The notes: generated by a model not told the origin, from the letters alone. Counted from the stretch's first letter, positions 27,642 through 36,561 are shown. The stretch: 64,000 nucleotides of DNA from Vibrio rhodolitus (GCF_003350325.1 NZ_QLYZ01000003.1:62882-126881); one strand, 5' to 3'. Translations and numbers: made by a program.

Positions 27642-28703
27642 ATGACAGAAAAATTCTACCAATACCTACTTTACACCGTTCTCAGCATCACCATCCTTTT
27701 CTCTCTCTTTTTAGTTGCGGCTGACAATATTGCCCCTTTTACCACGCAAGCGTCACTGCATCGCACCATCGCAACCATTGCACCCGAAACATCTGGGGTG
27801 ATTGAGCAGGTGGCGGTGAAAAATGGTCAGCATGTTCAAGCAGGCGAGACGCTATTTCGTTTGGATGATCAAGGCTATCAACTCAAAGTTGACCAAGCCA
27901 AAGCAGAATTGGCGCAAGCACAACAAGCATTTCTGGCCAGTGCACAACAGCTGAATGTCGCCAAACAAACCTTGCTACAAAAACAAGAGCAAGAGCGCAA
28001 TGCCATCGCCAAATTGGCGCGTAATAAAGCCTTGTACAAAAAAGGGCTCACCACCACCCAAGCGATTGAAGACAGCGAACTGAGTGTAAAAGTAGCCAAA
28101 AGCGCTTTGCTCGCCGCGCAAGCCGACATCATGCGTATCGAAGCGCAATTGGCAGACAGTGACAGCAATGCCGCCATCCAATTGGCTAAAGCGAAGCTAG
28201 CCAGCGCCGAGCTTGATGAGCAGCACACCCATATTACGGCGCAAACGAGCGGCACCGTCACCAACTTACAATTGCAACCAGGTAGCTATATCAGCCAAGG
28301 CACCACCGCTTTACTACTAGTAAACGAATCTCAAGCGTGGCTAAGCGCCGATTTTAATGAAAAAGGCATTACTCACTTACATACCAACAATCACGCTTAT
28401 ATCGCGTTTGATGCGATTCCAGGTCAAGTCTTCACTGGGCATATTGAGAGCCAAGAGCGCGCGATTCGCGATAGTGATAACAGCAATGGTCAGTTGGTTG
28501 ATGTGGTGAACGATACCCGTTGGATCCGTGAGCAACAAAAAGTACGCGTGCGTATTGTGCTCGATGATATGCAACCTGAAATGGCGCAGCGCCTAATTTC
28601 CGGCTCAAGAGCATCCGTGTCGGTACAAAACGGTTCAACCATCATTGATGCGATCAGCTATAGCTGGATCCACCTAGTATCACTGTTCCGTTATATCTAC
28701 TAA
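27642..28703 (+). CDS. HlyD/EmrA-type membrane fusion protein
   Basis: A 353-residue periplasmic adaptor. One N-terminal membrane helix (about residues 8-27) anchors it; a biotinyl-lipoyl-like half (SGVIEQVAVKNGQHVQAGET, about 52-71), a long alpha-helical coiled-coil hairpin (about 85-190) and the second half with TSGTVTNLQLQPGSYISQG follow. It should connect the inner-membrane partner encoded next to an outer-membrane channel supplied elsewhere. A perfect AAGGAGGTG lies about 30 bases upstream of the ATG, too far for this start. Confidence 0.88.
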   Translation: MTEKFYQYLLYTVLSITILFSLFLVAADNIAPFTTQASLHRTIATIAPETSGVIEQVAVKNGQHVQAGETLFRLDDQGYQLKVDQAKAELAQAQQAFLASAQQLNVAKQTLLQKQEQERNAIAKLARNKALYKKGLTTTQAIEDSELSVKVAKSALLAAQADIMRIEAQLADSDSNAAIQLAKAKLASAELDEQHTHITAQTSGTVTNLQLQPGSYISQGTTALLLVNESQAWLSADFNEKGITHLHTNNHAYIAFDAIPGQVFTGHIESQERAIRDSDNSNGQLVDVVNDTRWIREQQKVRVRIVLDDMQPEMAQRLISGSRASVSVQNGSTIIDAISYSWIHLVSLFRYIY

Positions 28704-28725
28704 TTGGCTGACAAAGGTGATGAGT

Positions 28726-29736
28726 ATGACATTCCCTTCCCTATTCCAATTTGATCAAATATCGCAGCGCAATGAGGCGCTGCGTATCACGCTGGCAATC
28801 ACGGTGTGCATGGTGCTGGGTAAGCTGCTTAATCTCGGATCTCCAGTCTATTTAGCGCTCTATCCAACCATTATCATGACCAAGGCGAAAGACTATTCTT
28901 GGTTAGGTTTAGGCAAAACCCTAGCGCCAACACTACTTGCGGCAAGCTGCGCTTTAGTGGTGAGCAACACCTTCTCTCAACACCCATTTATTATTTGGAC
29001 CATTAGCCTGATCTTTTTTGATTGGATGCGCCGCAGAGCAACAACTCCCGCCAAAATGGGCGCGATGTTGATGCCAACCTTTAACTGGATTTTGGTGATC
29101 GTCTTTGCGCAGCACACCAGCGCCGATATGACAACGCGCATCCATGAAATTTTTATTGCTATGGTGATCACCACACTGGTGTGCAAAGCCTCGGTCGCAC
29201 TGTTTCCAGTTGCCAGCAAAGCGAAGCCGCCAGTGTTTGAAGAGACACCGGTTAGCGCCGAGCAGCGCCTATTGTCACTGGCGCTGATTGGTATTGGCGT
29301 TGGTTTTTTGCTGCAAGTCGAAATGTTATCCGCCACTTTCTGTCTGGTTCCGGTGATTGCCGCCGCCACCCAAAGCCAAGCCGATGCGTTTCGCCAAGTG
29401 GTGGAAAGACGTTTTATCACCCAGGTGGGCGGCTGTGCACTGGCGTTTATTTTTACCTTAGTGCTGTCTGGTCACCAGACCAACATTGGGCTGTACGTAA
29501 TCTTACTTGGCAGCTTGATCTTTCTGCTTGCCAGCATGATGGCCAAGGCGGACTTCAAACTGCGTGACCTTCATGGCGACGCCCTACTCGCGACTATGTT
29601 GCCAATTCAACTCTATATTGGTGCGAATGAGATGGGCTTAGAACGTACCTTCCTGCGCGGCTGGCAACTGGCGGTCACGCTCGGGATTTTATTTACGCTC
29701 TACAAACTTACCACCAAGCGTAAAATACGGGCATAA
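28726..29736 (+). CDS. DUF2955 (FUSC-like) inner-membrane efflux partner
   Basis: A 336-residue membrane protein with two groups of hydrophobic helices (about residues 20-145 and 180-325) separated by a short cytoplasmic stretch. The layout and motifs GSPVYLALYPTIIMTKAKDY and LVPVIAAATQSQADAF follow DUF2955, related to the fusaric-acid/aromatic-acid efflux pumps (FUSC, AaeB). With the upstream adaptor it likely forms an efflux system. GTG 28717 and ATG 28720 are alternative starts; 28726 is best spaced from AAAGG. Confidence 0.78.
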   Translation: MTFPSLFQFDQISQRNEALRITLAITVCMVLGKLLNLGSPVYLALYPTIIMTKAKDYSWLGLGKTLAPTLLAASCALVVSNTFSQHPFIIWTISLIFFDWMRRRATTPAKMGAMLMPTFNWILVIVFAQHTSADMTTRIHEIFIAMVITTLVCKASVALFPVASKAKPPVFEETPVSAEQRLLSLALIGIGVGFLLQVEMLSATFCLVPVIAAATQSQADAFRQVVERRFITQVGGCALAFIFTLVLSGHQTNIGLYVILLGSLIFLLASMMAKADFKLRDLHGDALLATMLPIQLYIGANEMGLERTFLRGWQLAVTLGILFTLYKLTTKRKIRA

Positions 29737-29764
29737 AAAAAGGCTTCGCAATTGCGAAGCCTTT
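29735..29764. terminator. Bidirectional terminator between the efflux operon and the yebC-like gene
   Basis: A 22-base self-complementary core (AGGCTTCGCA and TGCGAAGCCT arms) with six A on the left gives a strong terminator for the minus-strand gene and a weaker one for the plus strand. Confidence 0.8.
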
Positions 29765-29785
29765 GTCGTTTGTCACTCGCTCAAA

Positions 29786-30502
29786 TTAGATTTCAGCGTT
29801 GTGGTAAACTTGTTGTACGTCGTCACAGTCTTCTAGAAGGTCTAGGAACTTCTGGAATTTCTCTTGATCGTCAGCACCGATTTCATGGTAAGACTGAGGA
29901 ACGAAAGTGATCTCTTCAACGTCAAGAGTAAGCTCTGGGTACTCAGAGTTTAGAGCCGTTTTCACTTTGAAGAACTCAGTGTTTGGCGCGTAAACAGTGA
30001 TCACACCGTCTTCAAGCTCGATGTCTGTTACATCACAGTCAGCCATCATTAGTGCTTCTAGTACTGACTCTTCATCTTCGCCTTTGAACTGGAATACAGC
30101 TTGGTGAGCAAACATGTGAGATACAGTACCTTCAACACCAATTTTCGCGCCTGTTTTCACGAAGCATTGACGTACGTCTTGGAAAGTACGGTTACCGTTG
30201 TCTGTTAGACAGTCAACGATTACGCTAGCACCGCCTGGAGAGAAACCTTCGTAGCGCGCTGGTACGTAATCTTCACCGCCGCCGCCGTTAGCTTTGTCTA
30301 GCGCTTTGTCGATAACGTGTGCTGGAACTTGGTCTTTCTTCGCTTTCGCGATTAGGTGACGAAGTGATAGGTTCATATCTGGATCTGAACCACCGTTTTT
30401 CGCACACATGTAAATTTCTTTACCGTATTTGGAATAAACTTTAATTTTTGCGCCTGCAGTTTTCGCCATAGAGGCTTTGCGCACTTCAAAACTTCTTCCC
30501 AT
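29786..30502 (-). CDS. YebC/TACO1 family protein (YeeN-like)
   Basis: A 238-residue member of the YebC family. Start ATG 30502 gives [15 protein letters not shown] and [18 protein letters not shown], the usual YebC N-terminus; the frame is open further upstream but without homology. The [16 protein letters not shown] and [15 protein letters not shown] motifs and the DDVQQVYHN end match the YeeN/YebC type. These proteins were named as transcription regulators, but members (TACO1, YebC) act on translating ribosomes at difficult sequences. Downstream of a small gene by 101 bases, likely own promoter. Confidence 0.9.
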   Translation of the reverse strand: MGRSFEVRKASMAKTAGAKIKVYSKYGKEIYMCAKNGGSDPDMNLSLRHLIAKAKKDQVPAHVIDKALDKANGGGGEDYVPARYEGFSPGGASVIVDCLTDNGNRTFQDVRQCFVKTGAKIGVEGTVSHMFAHQAVFQFKGEDEESVLEALMMADCDVTDIELEDGVITVYAPNTEFFKVKTALNSEYPELTLDVEEITFVPQSYHEIGADDQEKFQKFLDLLEDCDDVQQVYHNAEI

Positions 30503-30603
30503 CGGGACGATCTCTCTTAATTTAAATTTAACGCGAAGGATTTTAGCAAAAATTCGAGGCTTTTCAATTTCGCCTCTTATACCTGAATTAGGTAAGCTTG
30601 GGC

Positions 30604-30813
30604 TTACGCGACACCCATAAGTCGTTTGTATTTTGCCACACACTCAGTAAACCAAGCACGTTCAGCATCATCGATGATCTTGCCTGCTTGTTGATCAATC
30701 TCATCAGGTCCTGCTTTGGCTTCTTTCAGCTTCCACACAAGAAACGCAGCTTGCTTATCTAGCTCCACTTTGTTCTTTTCATCTGCAGGTAACAACGACA
30801 AATTTACCGACAT
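30604..30813 (-). CDS. Small conserved protein, possibly DUF3283
   Basis: A 69-residue soluble protein, helical and charged, starting [20 protein letters not shown] and ending KYKRLMGVA. It resembles the short Vibrionaceae proteins assigned to DUF3283, but I recall the family only loosely. No membrane segment or signal peptide. It lies between two other small minus-strand genes and has no obvious partner. Function unknown. Confidence 0.6.
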   Translation of the reverse strand: MSVNLSLLPADEKNKVELDKQAAFLVWKLKEAKAGPDEIDQQAGKIIDDAERAWFTECVAKYKRLMGVA

Positions 30814-30900
30814 AGTTAGATCTCGATTAAAAATACGAGGCGGAAATATAACACAACAGAAGTAAATGTTGAGAAAAGAAAATGGGGTGAGATCAAAAAC

Positions 30901-30931
30901 AACAAAGGGTGGCTTACAGAATAGCCACCCT
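30901..30931 (-). terminator. Terminator after the 65-residue protein gene
   Basis: GGGTGGCT and AGCCACCC pair around an eight-base loop; on the minus strand TTTGTTGTTTTTG follows. Confidence 0.75.
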
Positions 30932-30957
30932 ACTGGAAAGTATTGCCTTAATTTGGC

Positions 30958-31155
30958 TTAGTGGAGCAAACCTAGCTCTCGAGCTTCTTCAATTGTTAAG
31001 CCGCTTTCACGAATCTCGCGAAGTGCCTCAATACGGCGACGAGCTTCAGCTGATTTAACCATTGAAGTAGGTTTGTGCGATTCAACTTCTTCCGTGAAGT
31101 CCCACTTACTTGCAATACTTGTCATTTCATCATGGTCTAAAGAATTGATGGACAT
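30958..31155 (-). CDS. Small charged protein of unknown function
   Basis: A 65-residue protein; the ATG at 31155 follows GGAGG at a good distance, so this start is preferred to the longer open frame. The C-terminal half is a strongly charged helix (AEARRRIEALREIRESGLTI, then EEARELGLLH). I do not recognise the family. The 370-base gap upstream holds a GAGCGATT/AATCGCTC hairpin (31264-31284) and, at its far end, a Fur box for the plus-strand operon. Confidence 0.6.
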   Translation of the reverse strand: MSINSLDHDEMTSIASKWDFTEEVESHKPTSMVKSAEARRRIEALREIRESGLTIEEARELGLLH

Positions 31156-31487
31156 AAAAACCTCCGCGAAAAACCATGCAAGGGACGAGCTAATCTTTAG
31201 CAAACCAGCCCCAGACTTGTTAAGCACAATCAGTCGAGAATGTGACTTTGATAATAGTTCACAGAGCGATTAATAAAATCGCTCGAATTTGCTTTGCTCT
31301 AGCGAAAAATGCGCAGTACATTTAAAAGATTCCCCTATGAAAAAGCAGCTTGCTTTAGATCACGCAAAGCACAAACTTTCGCCAATCATCTCTCTGCCAA
31401 ATCCACTTTTCTCGACCTCAATCTCTGACTATTTTTAGACCGAGTTCACCCTTTTATCTCAGACTTCTTTTCTCATTCGAATTAAGA

Positions 31488-31506
31488 GTTAATGATAATC
31501 ATTATC
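31488..31506. promoter_or_regulatory. Fur box
   Basis: The 19 bases match the Fur consensus (GATAATGATAATCATTATC) at 18 positions. It lies 21 bases before the ATG of the first ABC ATPase gene, so that operon should be repressed by iron-loaded Fur. Confidence 0.85.
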
Positions 31507-31526
31507 TTTATCAGTCGAGTGTCGTT

Positions 31527-32375
31527 ATGAGTAAACAATTTTTACAGCATGCTTTTCATGCCGATCCAATCATACAAGTACGCAATTTATGTGTGGACTA
31601 TATAACCGACAGCGGTGATTTTAACGCTGTGAAATCCGTTAGCTTTGATATCGGTAAAGGCGAAATATTCGGTCTTGCTGGTGAGTCTGGCTGCGGAAAA
31701 AGCACCATTGCCTTTGCCATTAACCGTCTGCATAAGCCACCTGCGTTTATCTCTGGTGGGCAAATTCATTTTGCAGGGCGCGATCTACTTAAATTGCCAG
31801 AGAGGGAATTTAATGCCATTCGCTGGAGCGAAATCGCCATGGTATTTCAAAGTGCGATGAACTCATTAAACCCTGTCTTGCCTGTGCAAGAGCAGTTTGC
31901 CGATGTTTTGCGTCACCACCAAGGCATGGGCGAAGAGCAAGCGAAAAAGCGCGCAGAGCAATTACTGGATTTGGTCAATATTCCCCGTGAACGTCTTAGT
32001 GAATACCCGCATCAATTTAGTGGTGGGATGCGCCAGCGCTTAGTGATTGCCATTGCCCTCGCGCTCAATCCCAAAATGATCATCATGGATGAACCGACGA
32101 CTGCCCTTGATGTGGTGGTGCAGCGCGAGATCCTGCAACAGATCTACCAACTGCGTGAAGAGTTTGGTTTTTCGATTCTGTTTATCACTCACGATCTAGC
32201 ATTGATGACGCAACTGTGCGATCGCATCGCGATCATGCGCCATGGTGAAATTGTCGAAGTGAATACCTCCAAAGAGATCCGTGTTAATCCGCAACACGCT
32301 TATACACAAAAACTTTGGGCATCATTCCCCAACATCCACGAAGGTAAACATCAAAAGCAAGGAGTGCTAGCATGA
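31527..32375 (+). CDS. ABC transporter ATPase, DppD/OppD type
   Basis: A 282-residue ATP-binding subunit of the peptide/nickel class. Walker A is GESGCGKST (about residues 52-60), Q-loop VFQSAMNSLNP, signature FSGGMRQR, Walker B MIIMDEPTT and H-loop ITHD. The C-terminal tail (VNPQHAYTQKLWASFPNIHEG) is the short peptide-transporter extension without the four cysteines of an iron-sulphur site. It is the first gene after the Fur box and overlaps the second ATPase by four bases. No permease or binding protein is nearby. Confidence 0.88.
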   Translation: MSKQFLQHAFHADPIIQVRNLCVDYITDSGDFNAVKSVSFDIGKGEIFGLAGESGCGKSTIAFAINRLHKPPAFISGGQIHFAGRDLLKLPEREFNAIRWSEIAMVFQSAMNSLNPVLPVQEQFADVLRHHQGMGEEQAKKRAEQLLDLVNIPRERLSEYPHQFSGGMRQRLVIAIALALNPKMIIMDEPTTALDVVVQREILQQIYQLREEFGFSILFITHDLALMTQLCDRIAIMRHGEIVEVNTSKEIRVNPQHAYTQKLWASFPNIHEGKHQKQGVLA

Positions 32376-33304
32376 GCGAACCTATCATCCAAGTTAATGA
32401 TATTGTGAAAGAATTTAATATCGGTGGCGGCTTCTCATCGGTAGAACGCTTCAAAGCGCTGCAAGGTGTGAGCTTTAATCTGCATAAAGGTCGCACACTG
32501 GCTTTAGTGGGTGAATCCGGCTGTGGCAAAAGTACCTGTGCACGCCTTATTACCAAAGTTTACCCAGCAACCAGCGGCGAGATCTTATTTAAAGGGCGCA
32601 ATATTGATGAGATCACCAGCCGCAAAGATCTGCTTGATTACCGCAGCAAGGTGCAAATGGTGTTTCAAGATCCGTTTGGCTCGCTCAATCCGACTCATAC
32701 TATTGAGCACCACCTCACTCGCCCACTTAAGATCCATAAACAGGTAAAAAGTAACGCAGAGATCCCCGCCAAATTGGCAGAGTTGATCCAATTGGTTGAG
32801 CTGGCACCAGACACGCTGAAAAAGTACCCCCATGAGCTAAGTGGTGGTCAACGTCAACGAGTAAACCTTGCCCGCGCACTCGCGGTTGGTGCGGAAGTGA
32901 TCCTCGCCGATGAGCCCACTTCGATGCTCGATGTGTCGATTCGTCTTGGGGTGTTAAACCTAATGCAGCGGATGAAAGAAGAGCTCGGCATTGGCTTTTT
33001 GTATATTACTCATGACCTTGCTACCGCACATTACATCGCAGAAGAGACTGCCGTGATGTACAAAGGGCAAATTGTCGAATGGGGAGATACCCAAGCAATC
33101 TTAACCAATCCACAGCACCCATACACTAAGCTACTTATCTCAGCGGTACCGGATCCTGACATGCCATTTGGTCATTTGGTTGAAACTGAACCAAACTATT
33201 CACTAGAAGCTGATGAAATTCGTGCCACCAGCGCGATCGTTCATCAAGGTGTGAAACAAGTGGCGACGAATCACTTTGTAAAACAATGGGATGATGCAGC
33301 ATGA
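32372..33304 (+). CDS. ABC transporter ATPase, DppF/OppF type
   Basis: A 310-residue ATPase, partner of the preceding subunit. Walker A GESGCGKST, Q-loop VFQDPFGSLNPTH, signature LSGGQRQRV, Walker B VILADEPTS and H-loop ITHD are all present. Overlap ATGA with the upstream gene indicates translational coupling and a heterodimeric motor. The C-terminal extension (about residues 265-310) is longer than in DppF and ends in a region I cannot assign. Substrate could be a peptide, a siderophore or an oligosaccharide; the Fur box favours something iron-related. Confidence 0.88.
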   Translation: MSEPIIQVNDIVKEFNIGGGFSSVERFKALQGVSFNLHKGRTLALVGESGCGKSTCARLITKVYPATSGEILFKGRNIDEITSRKDLLDYRSKVQMVFQDPFGSLNPTHTIEHHLTRPLKIHKQVKSNAEIPAKLAELIQLVELAPDTLKKYPHELSGGQRQRVNLARALAVGAEVILADEPTSMLDVSIRLGVLNLMQRMKEELGIGFLYITHDLATAHYIAEETAVMYKGQIVEWGDTQAILTNPQHPYTKLLISAVPDPDMPFGHLVETEPNYSLEADEIRATSAIVHQGVKQVATNHFVKQWDDAA

Positions 33305-33774
33305 TCAAATTAGAATCTTGGGTAGAAGCGATCAGTGATTGGTATCAAAACCGGAAACATGATCAAGATGAATCCTTGTGTTCATTGATCCTCTCTGTCC
33401 CTGATTCTGTTTGGGGTCCTGAAGTCACCGAACTGCAAAGTAAAGCCATCGCCTGCTGGTTGGATGGCTGTTTGCGCGTATTCCATGGGTTACGTTACAG
33501 TAACCCAAGTAAAGCCTACCAATATCTGCAACTGGCTAGCAGTAAGTTGCAAGCTGCGGCTAGCCAACCTCTCGCCGATATAGAGTTAAGAGACTGGTCA
33601 ATGAAACGTTTACAGCACCTTACCGTACTCGCGCTTGAGTTTTGTAATCAGCAACCACAAAGCCAGTGGCAGCATGAATCCGATAAACTGATCGAGTCAC
33701 ATGTGCAGTTTATGGCAGCGCACAATTGGAATGAAGCACGAAAGCATGATCAAGGAAAACACACCTTTCATTGA
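33301..33774 (+). CDS. Unknown protein, third gene of the Fur-controlled operon
   Basis: A 157-residue soluble protein, probably all helical, with Trp-rich patches (LESWVEAISDWYQN). Its ATG overlaps the stop of the upstream ATPase (ATGA), so it belongs to the same operon. I recognise no family. Unusually, its DNA has three ATGATCA heptamers (33301, 33359, 33746), the core of the RctB iteron, the last one inside the C-terminal codons. The C-terminal end may therefore be constrained by replication control as much as by protein function. Confidence 0.7.
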   Translation: MIKLESWVEAISDWYQNRKHDQDESLCSLILSVPDSVWGPEVTELQSKAIACWLDGCLRVFHGLRYSNPSKAYQYLQLASSKLQAAASQPLADIELRDWSMKRLQHLTVLALEFCNQQPQSQWQHESDKLIESHVQFMAAHNWNEARKHDQGKHTFH

Positions 33775-33812
33775 TCGTGACTTCACTTTCTCCTAGCTGC
33801 CTTGATCATCTT
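33739..33812. other. Outlying pair of RctB iteron-like sites
   Basis: CGAAAGCATGATCAAGG at 33739-33755 and, in inverted orientation, CCTTGATCATCTTTCC around 33800-33815 repeat the exact extended motifs found in the ori2 region (for example at 39548 and 39514). They lie about 5.2 kb from the main iteron array, at the end of the ABC operon. Confidence 0.6.
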
Positions 33813-33843
33813 TCCGCTTTTGGCTTCATGCTTCCGATATTTT

Positions 33844-33884
33844 AAAGGGCTGGCGCGTTCTAAACCAACGCATGCCAGCCCTTT
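33844..33884 (+). terminator. Terminator of the ABC ATPase operon
   Basis: AAAGGGCTGGC and GCCAGCCCTTT form an eleven-base stem, extended inside by GCGTT/AACGC. The T-run is short. Confidence 0.65.
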
Positions 33885-33981
33885 GCGATTGTGATGACAC
33901 CATAATATTTACTATTCAAACAAAGATTAACGCCATGTTCCAGTAGTGCTGAACATATTGAGCTGATAGTATCGTCACTAC

Positions 33982-34075
33982 ATAGTCGGGGTGCCAAGGC
34001 AGACATTGCTGAGGCTGAGATCGAAATTCGAGACCCGTTGAACCTGATTCAGTTAACACTGACGTAGGGAACTAT
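33982..34075 (+). promoter_or_regulatory. TPP (THI-box) riboswitch
   Basis: The stretch contains the conserved parts of a thiamine pyrophosphate aptamer: TCGGGGTGCC, GGCTGAGATCGA, ACCCGTTGAACCTGAT and GACGTAGGGAACTA, closed by ATAGT/ACTAT arms. It precedes thiD-thiM-thiE. Confidence 0.95.
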
Positions 34076-34151
34076 CATCACTTTGCCAGTTATTTTTTCC
34101 TGCAGGACAGGTCCACCGACCTGAACGCATCCACGCAAGGCAAAGTCAGTT

Positions 34152-34173
34152 CCTATTCGTCAGCTAATAGGAG
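34152..34173 (+). promoter_or_regulatory. Shine-Dalgarno sequestering hairpin of thiD
   Basis: CCTATT (34152-34157) pairs with AATAGG (34166-34171), which contains the start of the AGGAG ribosome binding site. The riboswitch therefore probably acts, at least partly, on translation initiation. Confidence 0.55.
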
Positions 34174-34178
34174 CGATC

Positions 34179-35030
34179 ATGGCGAAAACCAGCCACAAAC
34201 CAAGCAGCAAAGCTTCATCTCACACTCCCATCGTGCTCACCATTGCAGGTTCAGACAGCGGCGGTGGCGCAGGCATTCAAGCGGATATTAAAGCGATTTC
34301 AGCCACCGGCAGTTACGCTTGTTCGGTCATCACCGCTATCACATCGCAAAATACTCAAGGCGTCAGCGCCATTTTCCCGATTCCTTTGGCGCACGTTGAG
34401 AGCCAACTCGATGCAGTATTTAGCGATCTCAATATCGTTGCGATCAAAATCGGTATGTTGGCTGATGCCGATATTATCAAAGTCGTCGCCAATAAGATTA
34501 AACAATATCAACCGAAGTTTTTGGTGGTGGATCCCGTGATGGTGGCAACCAGTGGTGACTTACTACTTGAGCAATCAGCCATTGCAACCCTAAAAAGCGA
34601 GTTGCTACCTCTTGCCGATATCATTACCCCAAACTTACCGGAAGGGGCAGCGCTGACCAACCTATCCGTACCGCAGTCACAAAGTGAAATGACCGTGATG
34701 ATCGACGATCTACGTAGCCTTGGTGCGAAAGCAGTACTGCTTAAAGGCGGGCATTTAGAAAAGGATCGCAACAGCAATGATCTGCTGATCACGGCTGTTG
34801 CGGCGGAGCTTATTAGCGCTAAACGCCATCAAACCAAAAATACCCACGGCACAGGCTGTACAGTCTCTTCTGCAATCGCCTCTTACCTCGCGCAAGGTCA
34901 TGAGTTAACTGCCGCGGTAAAACTCGCCAAACACTATATTTCTCAAGCGATAGCACAAGCCGATGAGTTGGAAGTGGGTCAAGGGCATGGTCCTGTTCAC
35001 CACTTCTTTGCTCATACGAGCGGTCACTAA
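34179..35030 (+). CDS. thiD: Hydroxymethylpyrimidine/phosphomethylpyrimidine kinase ThiD
   Basis: A 283-residue ribokinase-fold enzyme phosphorylating HMP to HMP-P and HMP-PP for thiamine synthesis and salvage. Motifs: TIAGSDSGGGAGIQADIKA near the N-terminus, VVDPVMVATSGD in the middle and KNTHGTGCTVSSAIAS with the catalytic cysteine region near the C-terminus. First gene after the TPP riboswitch; about 20 residues of Ser/His-rich extra sequence precede the conserved domain. It is followed by thiM after 42 bases. Confidence 0.95.
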   Translation: MAKTSHKPSSKASSHTPIVLTIAGSDSGGGAGIQADIKAISATGSYACSVITAITSQNTQGVSAIFPIPLAHVESQLDAVFSDLNIVAIKIGMLADADIIKVVANKIKQYQPKFLVVDPVMVATSGDLLLEQSAIATLKSELLPLADIITPNLPEGAALTNLSVPQSQSEMTVMIDDLRSLGAKAVLLKGGHLEKDRNSNDLLITAVAAELISAKRHQTKNTHGTGCTVSSAIASYLAQGHELTAAVKLAKHYISQAIAQADELEVGQGHGPVHHFFAHTSGH

Positions 35031-35072
35031 CAACTACCAGCCCTGCCTAATTCAGTGCAAGAAGGAATATCG

Positions 35073-35873
35073 ATGCTAATTGAACAAATTACCCAAGCCC
35101 TAGATGCCGTTCGTCAGCAAAAGCCGCTGGTGGTCAATATCACCAACTACGTGGTAATGAATAATACTGCCAATGCGTTATTGGCCATTGGCGCCTCACC
35201 AATCATGGCGCACTCAAAACAAGAAATGGCTGAAATGCTTTCGTTTGCCGGAGCGCTGGTAATCAATATCGGCACCTTAGACAGTGTTTGGACGCCAAGA
35301 ATGGCATTTGCGGTTGAACAAGCCAACCGCAATAACAAACCGGTGGTGCTCGACCCTGTGGGTTGCGGCGCAAGCAACCTCAGAACCGCAACCTCACGCC
35401 AGTTAGCCCGCCTCGCCAACAGACTGATCATTCGCGGCAATGCATCAGAAATCATCGCCCTCGCAGGCGAGCAAGCACAAAGCAAAGGGGTTGATGCACT
35501 CGACAGCAGTGATGCCGCCCTTGGCGCAGCAAAATGTCTGGTTAAAGAGTATGGCGCCAATGTGGTGATTTCCGGAGAGACCGATTACATCGTCACAGAA
35601 AACCGCATTGTAACACTCTCTAACGGGCACGCCATGATGCCGTATGTCACTGGGATGGGTTGCACCCTAACGGCGCTTACAGGCGCGTTTGCAGCGATTG
35701 GTGATGATACTGGATTAGCTGCCACTGCAGTACTGGGTGTCGCTGGTGAAATTGCCGCTGAGCAAGCTCGTGGTCCTGGCAGTCTACAACTCACACTGCT
35801 TGATACTCTCTACCAACTTAAACCCGCTGATTTAGTCGAGCGACTCAAGCTGCAAATGAGCAAAAACGCTTAG
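35073..35873 (+). CDS. thiM: Hydroxyethylthiazole kinase ThiM
   Basis: A 266-residue kinase phosphorylating the thiazole alcohol in thiamine salvage. Visible motifs: [20 protein letters not shown] at the start, [11 protein letters not shown] and the catalytic [15 protein letters not shown] near residue 195. ATG 35073 behind AGAAGGA is preferred to the GTG at 35055. Middle gene of the thiD-thiM-thiE set; together they make thiamine phosphate from salvaged pyrimidine and thiazole. Confidence 0.95.
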   Translation: MLIEQITQALDAVRQQKPLVVNITNYVVMNNTANALLAIGASPIMAHSKQEMAEMLSFAGALVINIGTLDSVWTPRMAFAVEQANRNNKPVVLDPVGCGASNLRTATSRQLARLANRLIIRGNASEIIALAGEQAQSKGVDALDSSDAALGAAKCLVKEYGANVVISGETDYIVTENRIVTLSNGHAMMPYVTGMGCTLTALTGAFAAIGDDTGLAATAVLGVAGEIAAEQARGPGSLQLTLLDTLYQLKPADLVERLKLQMSKNA

Positions 35874-35928
35874 TCCATTTTACTCAGTTGCTCCTGCTGC
35901 ATCAGTAGGAGCGCAATTAGGATGTGTT

Positions 35929-36546
35929 ATGAACCCCTACCGTTTATATCTGGTTACTGACGAAAAACAGGATCTAGCAACGCTATTGCATGTTATCGAG
36001 CAAGCTGTCGCTGGTGGCATCACCATGGTGCAAGTGCGTGAAAAACATGGCGATGTCCGCGCATTTATTGAGCGAGCTATGGCAGTAAAGCAAATACTGC
36101 AAGGGACTGGAGTGCCACTGATTATCAATGATCGCGTCGATGTCGCCTTAGCGGTTGATGCCGACGGCGTTCATTTAGGGCAAAGTGATCTTCCAGCGAG
36201 GATCGCGCGCAAGTTAATTGGTGACGATAAAATCTTAGGCTTGTCGATCGAAAATGAGGCTCAACTAAAAGTCGCCGATCAATTACCAATTGATTACATC
36301 GGCTTAAGTGCGATCTTTGCCACTGCAACCAAGACCAATACGCAAAAACATTGGGGCATTGAAGGGTTAAAACTCGCGCTAAATCAAACCAATTTGCCAG
36401 TTGTCGCAATTGGTGGCATCAACCTATCTAACATCCGCCAACTAAGCGCAACAGGCGTCGATGGACTCGCCTTAGTTTCTGCGATCAGTCACGCCAATGA
36501 TCCCAAGCAAGCTACAGCGGATATCTTGACTCTAATGCAAGGTTAA
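35929..36546 (+). CDS. thiE: Thiamine-phosphate synthase ThiE
   Basis: A 205-residue TIM-barrel enzyme joining HMP-PP and thiazole phosphate to thiamine phosphate. Motifs: MVQVREKHGDVR, IINDRVDVALAVDADGVHLG, QSDLP and the phosphate site AIGGINLSNI. It completes the salvage trio behind the TPP riboswitch. The de novo thiazole genes (thiG, thiH, thiF, thiS) are not here, which supports a dedicated salvage operon. Confidence 0.95.
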   Translation: MNPYRLYLVTDEKQDLATLLHVIEQAVAGGITMVQVREKHGDVRAFIERAMAVKQILQGTGVPLIINDRVDVALAVDADGVHLGQSDLPARIARKLIGDDKILGLSIENEAQLKVADQLPIDYIGLSAIFATATKTNTQKHWGIEGLKLALNQTNLPVVAIGGINLSNIRQLSATGVDGLALVSAISHANDPKQATADILTLMQG

Positions 36547-36561
36547 ACAACAAAATTTAGG

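Noticed and set aside
31337..31438. 33-codon open frame upstream of the Fur box
   Set aside because: No ribosome binding site and no recognisable sequence; probably fortuitous.
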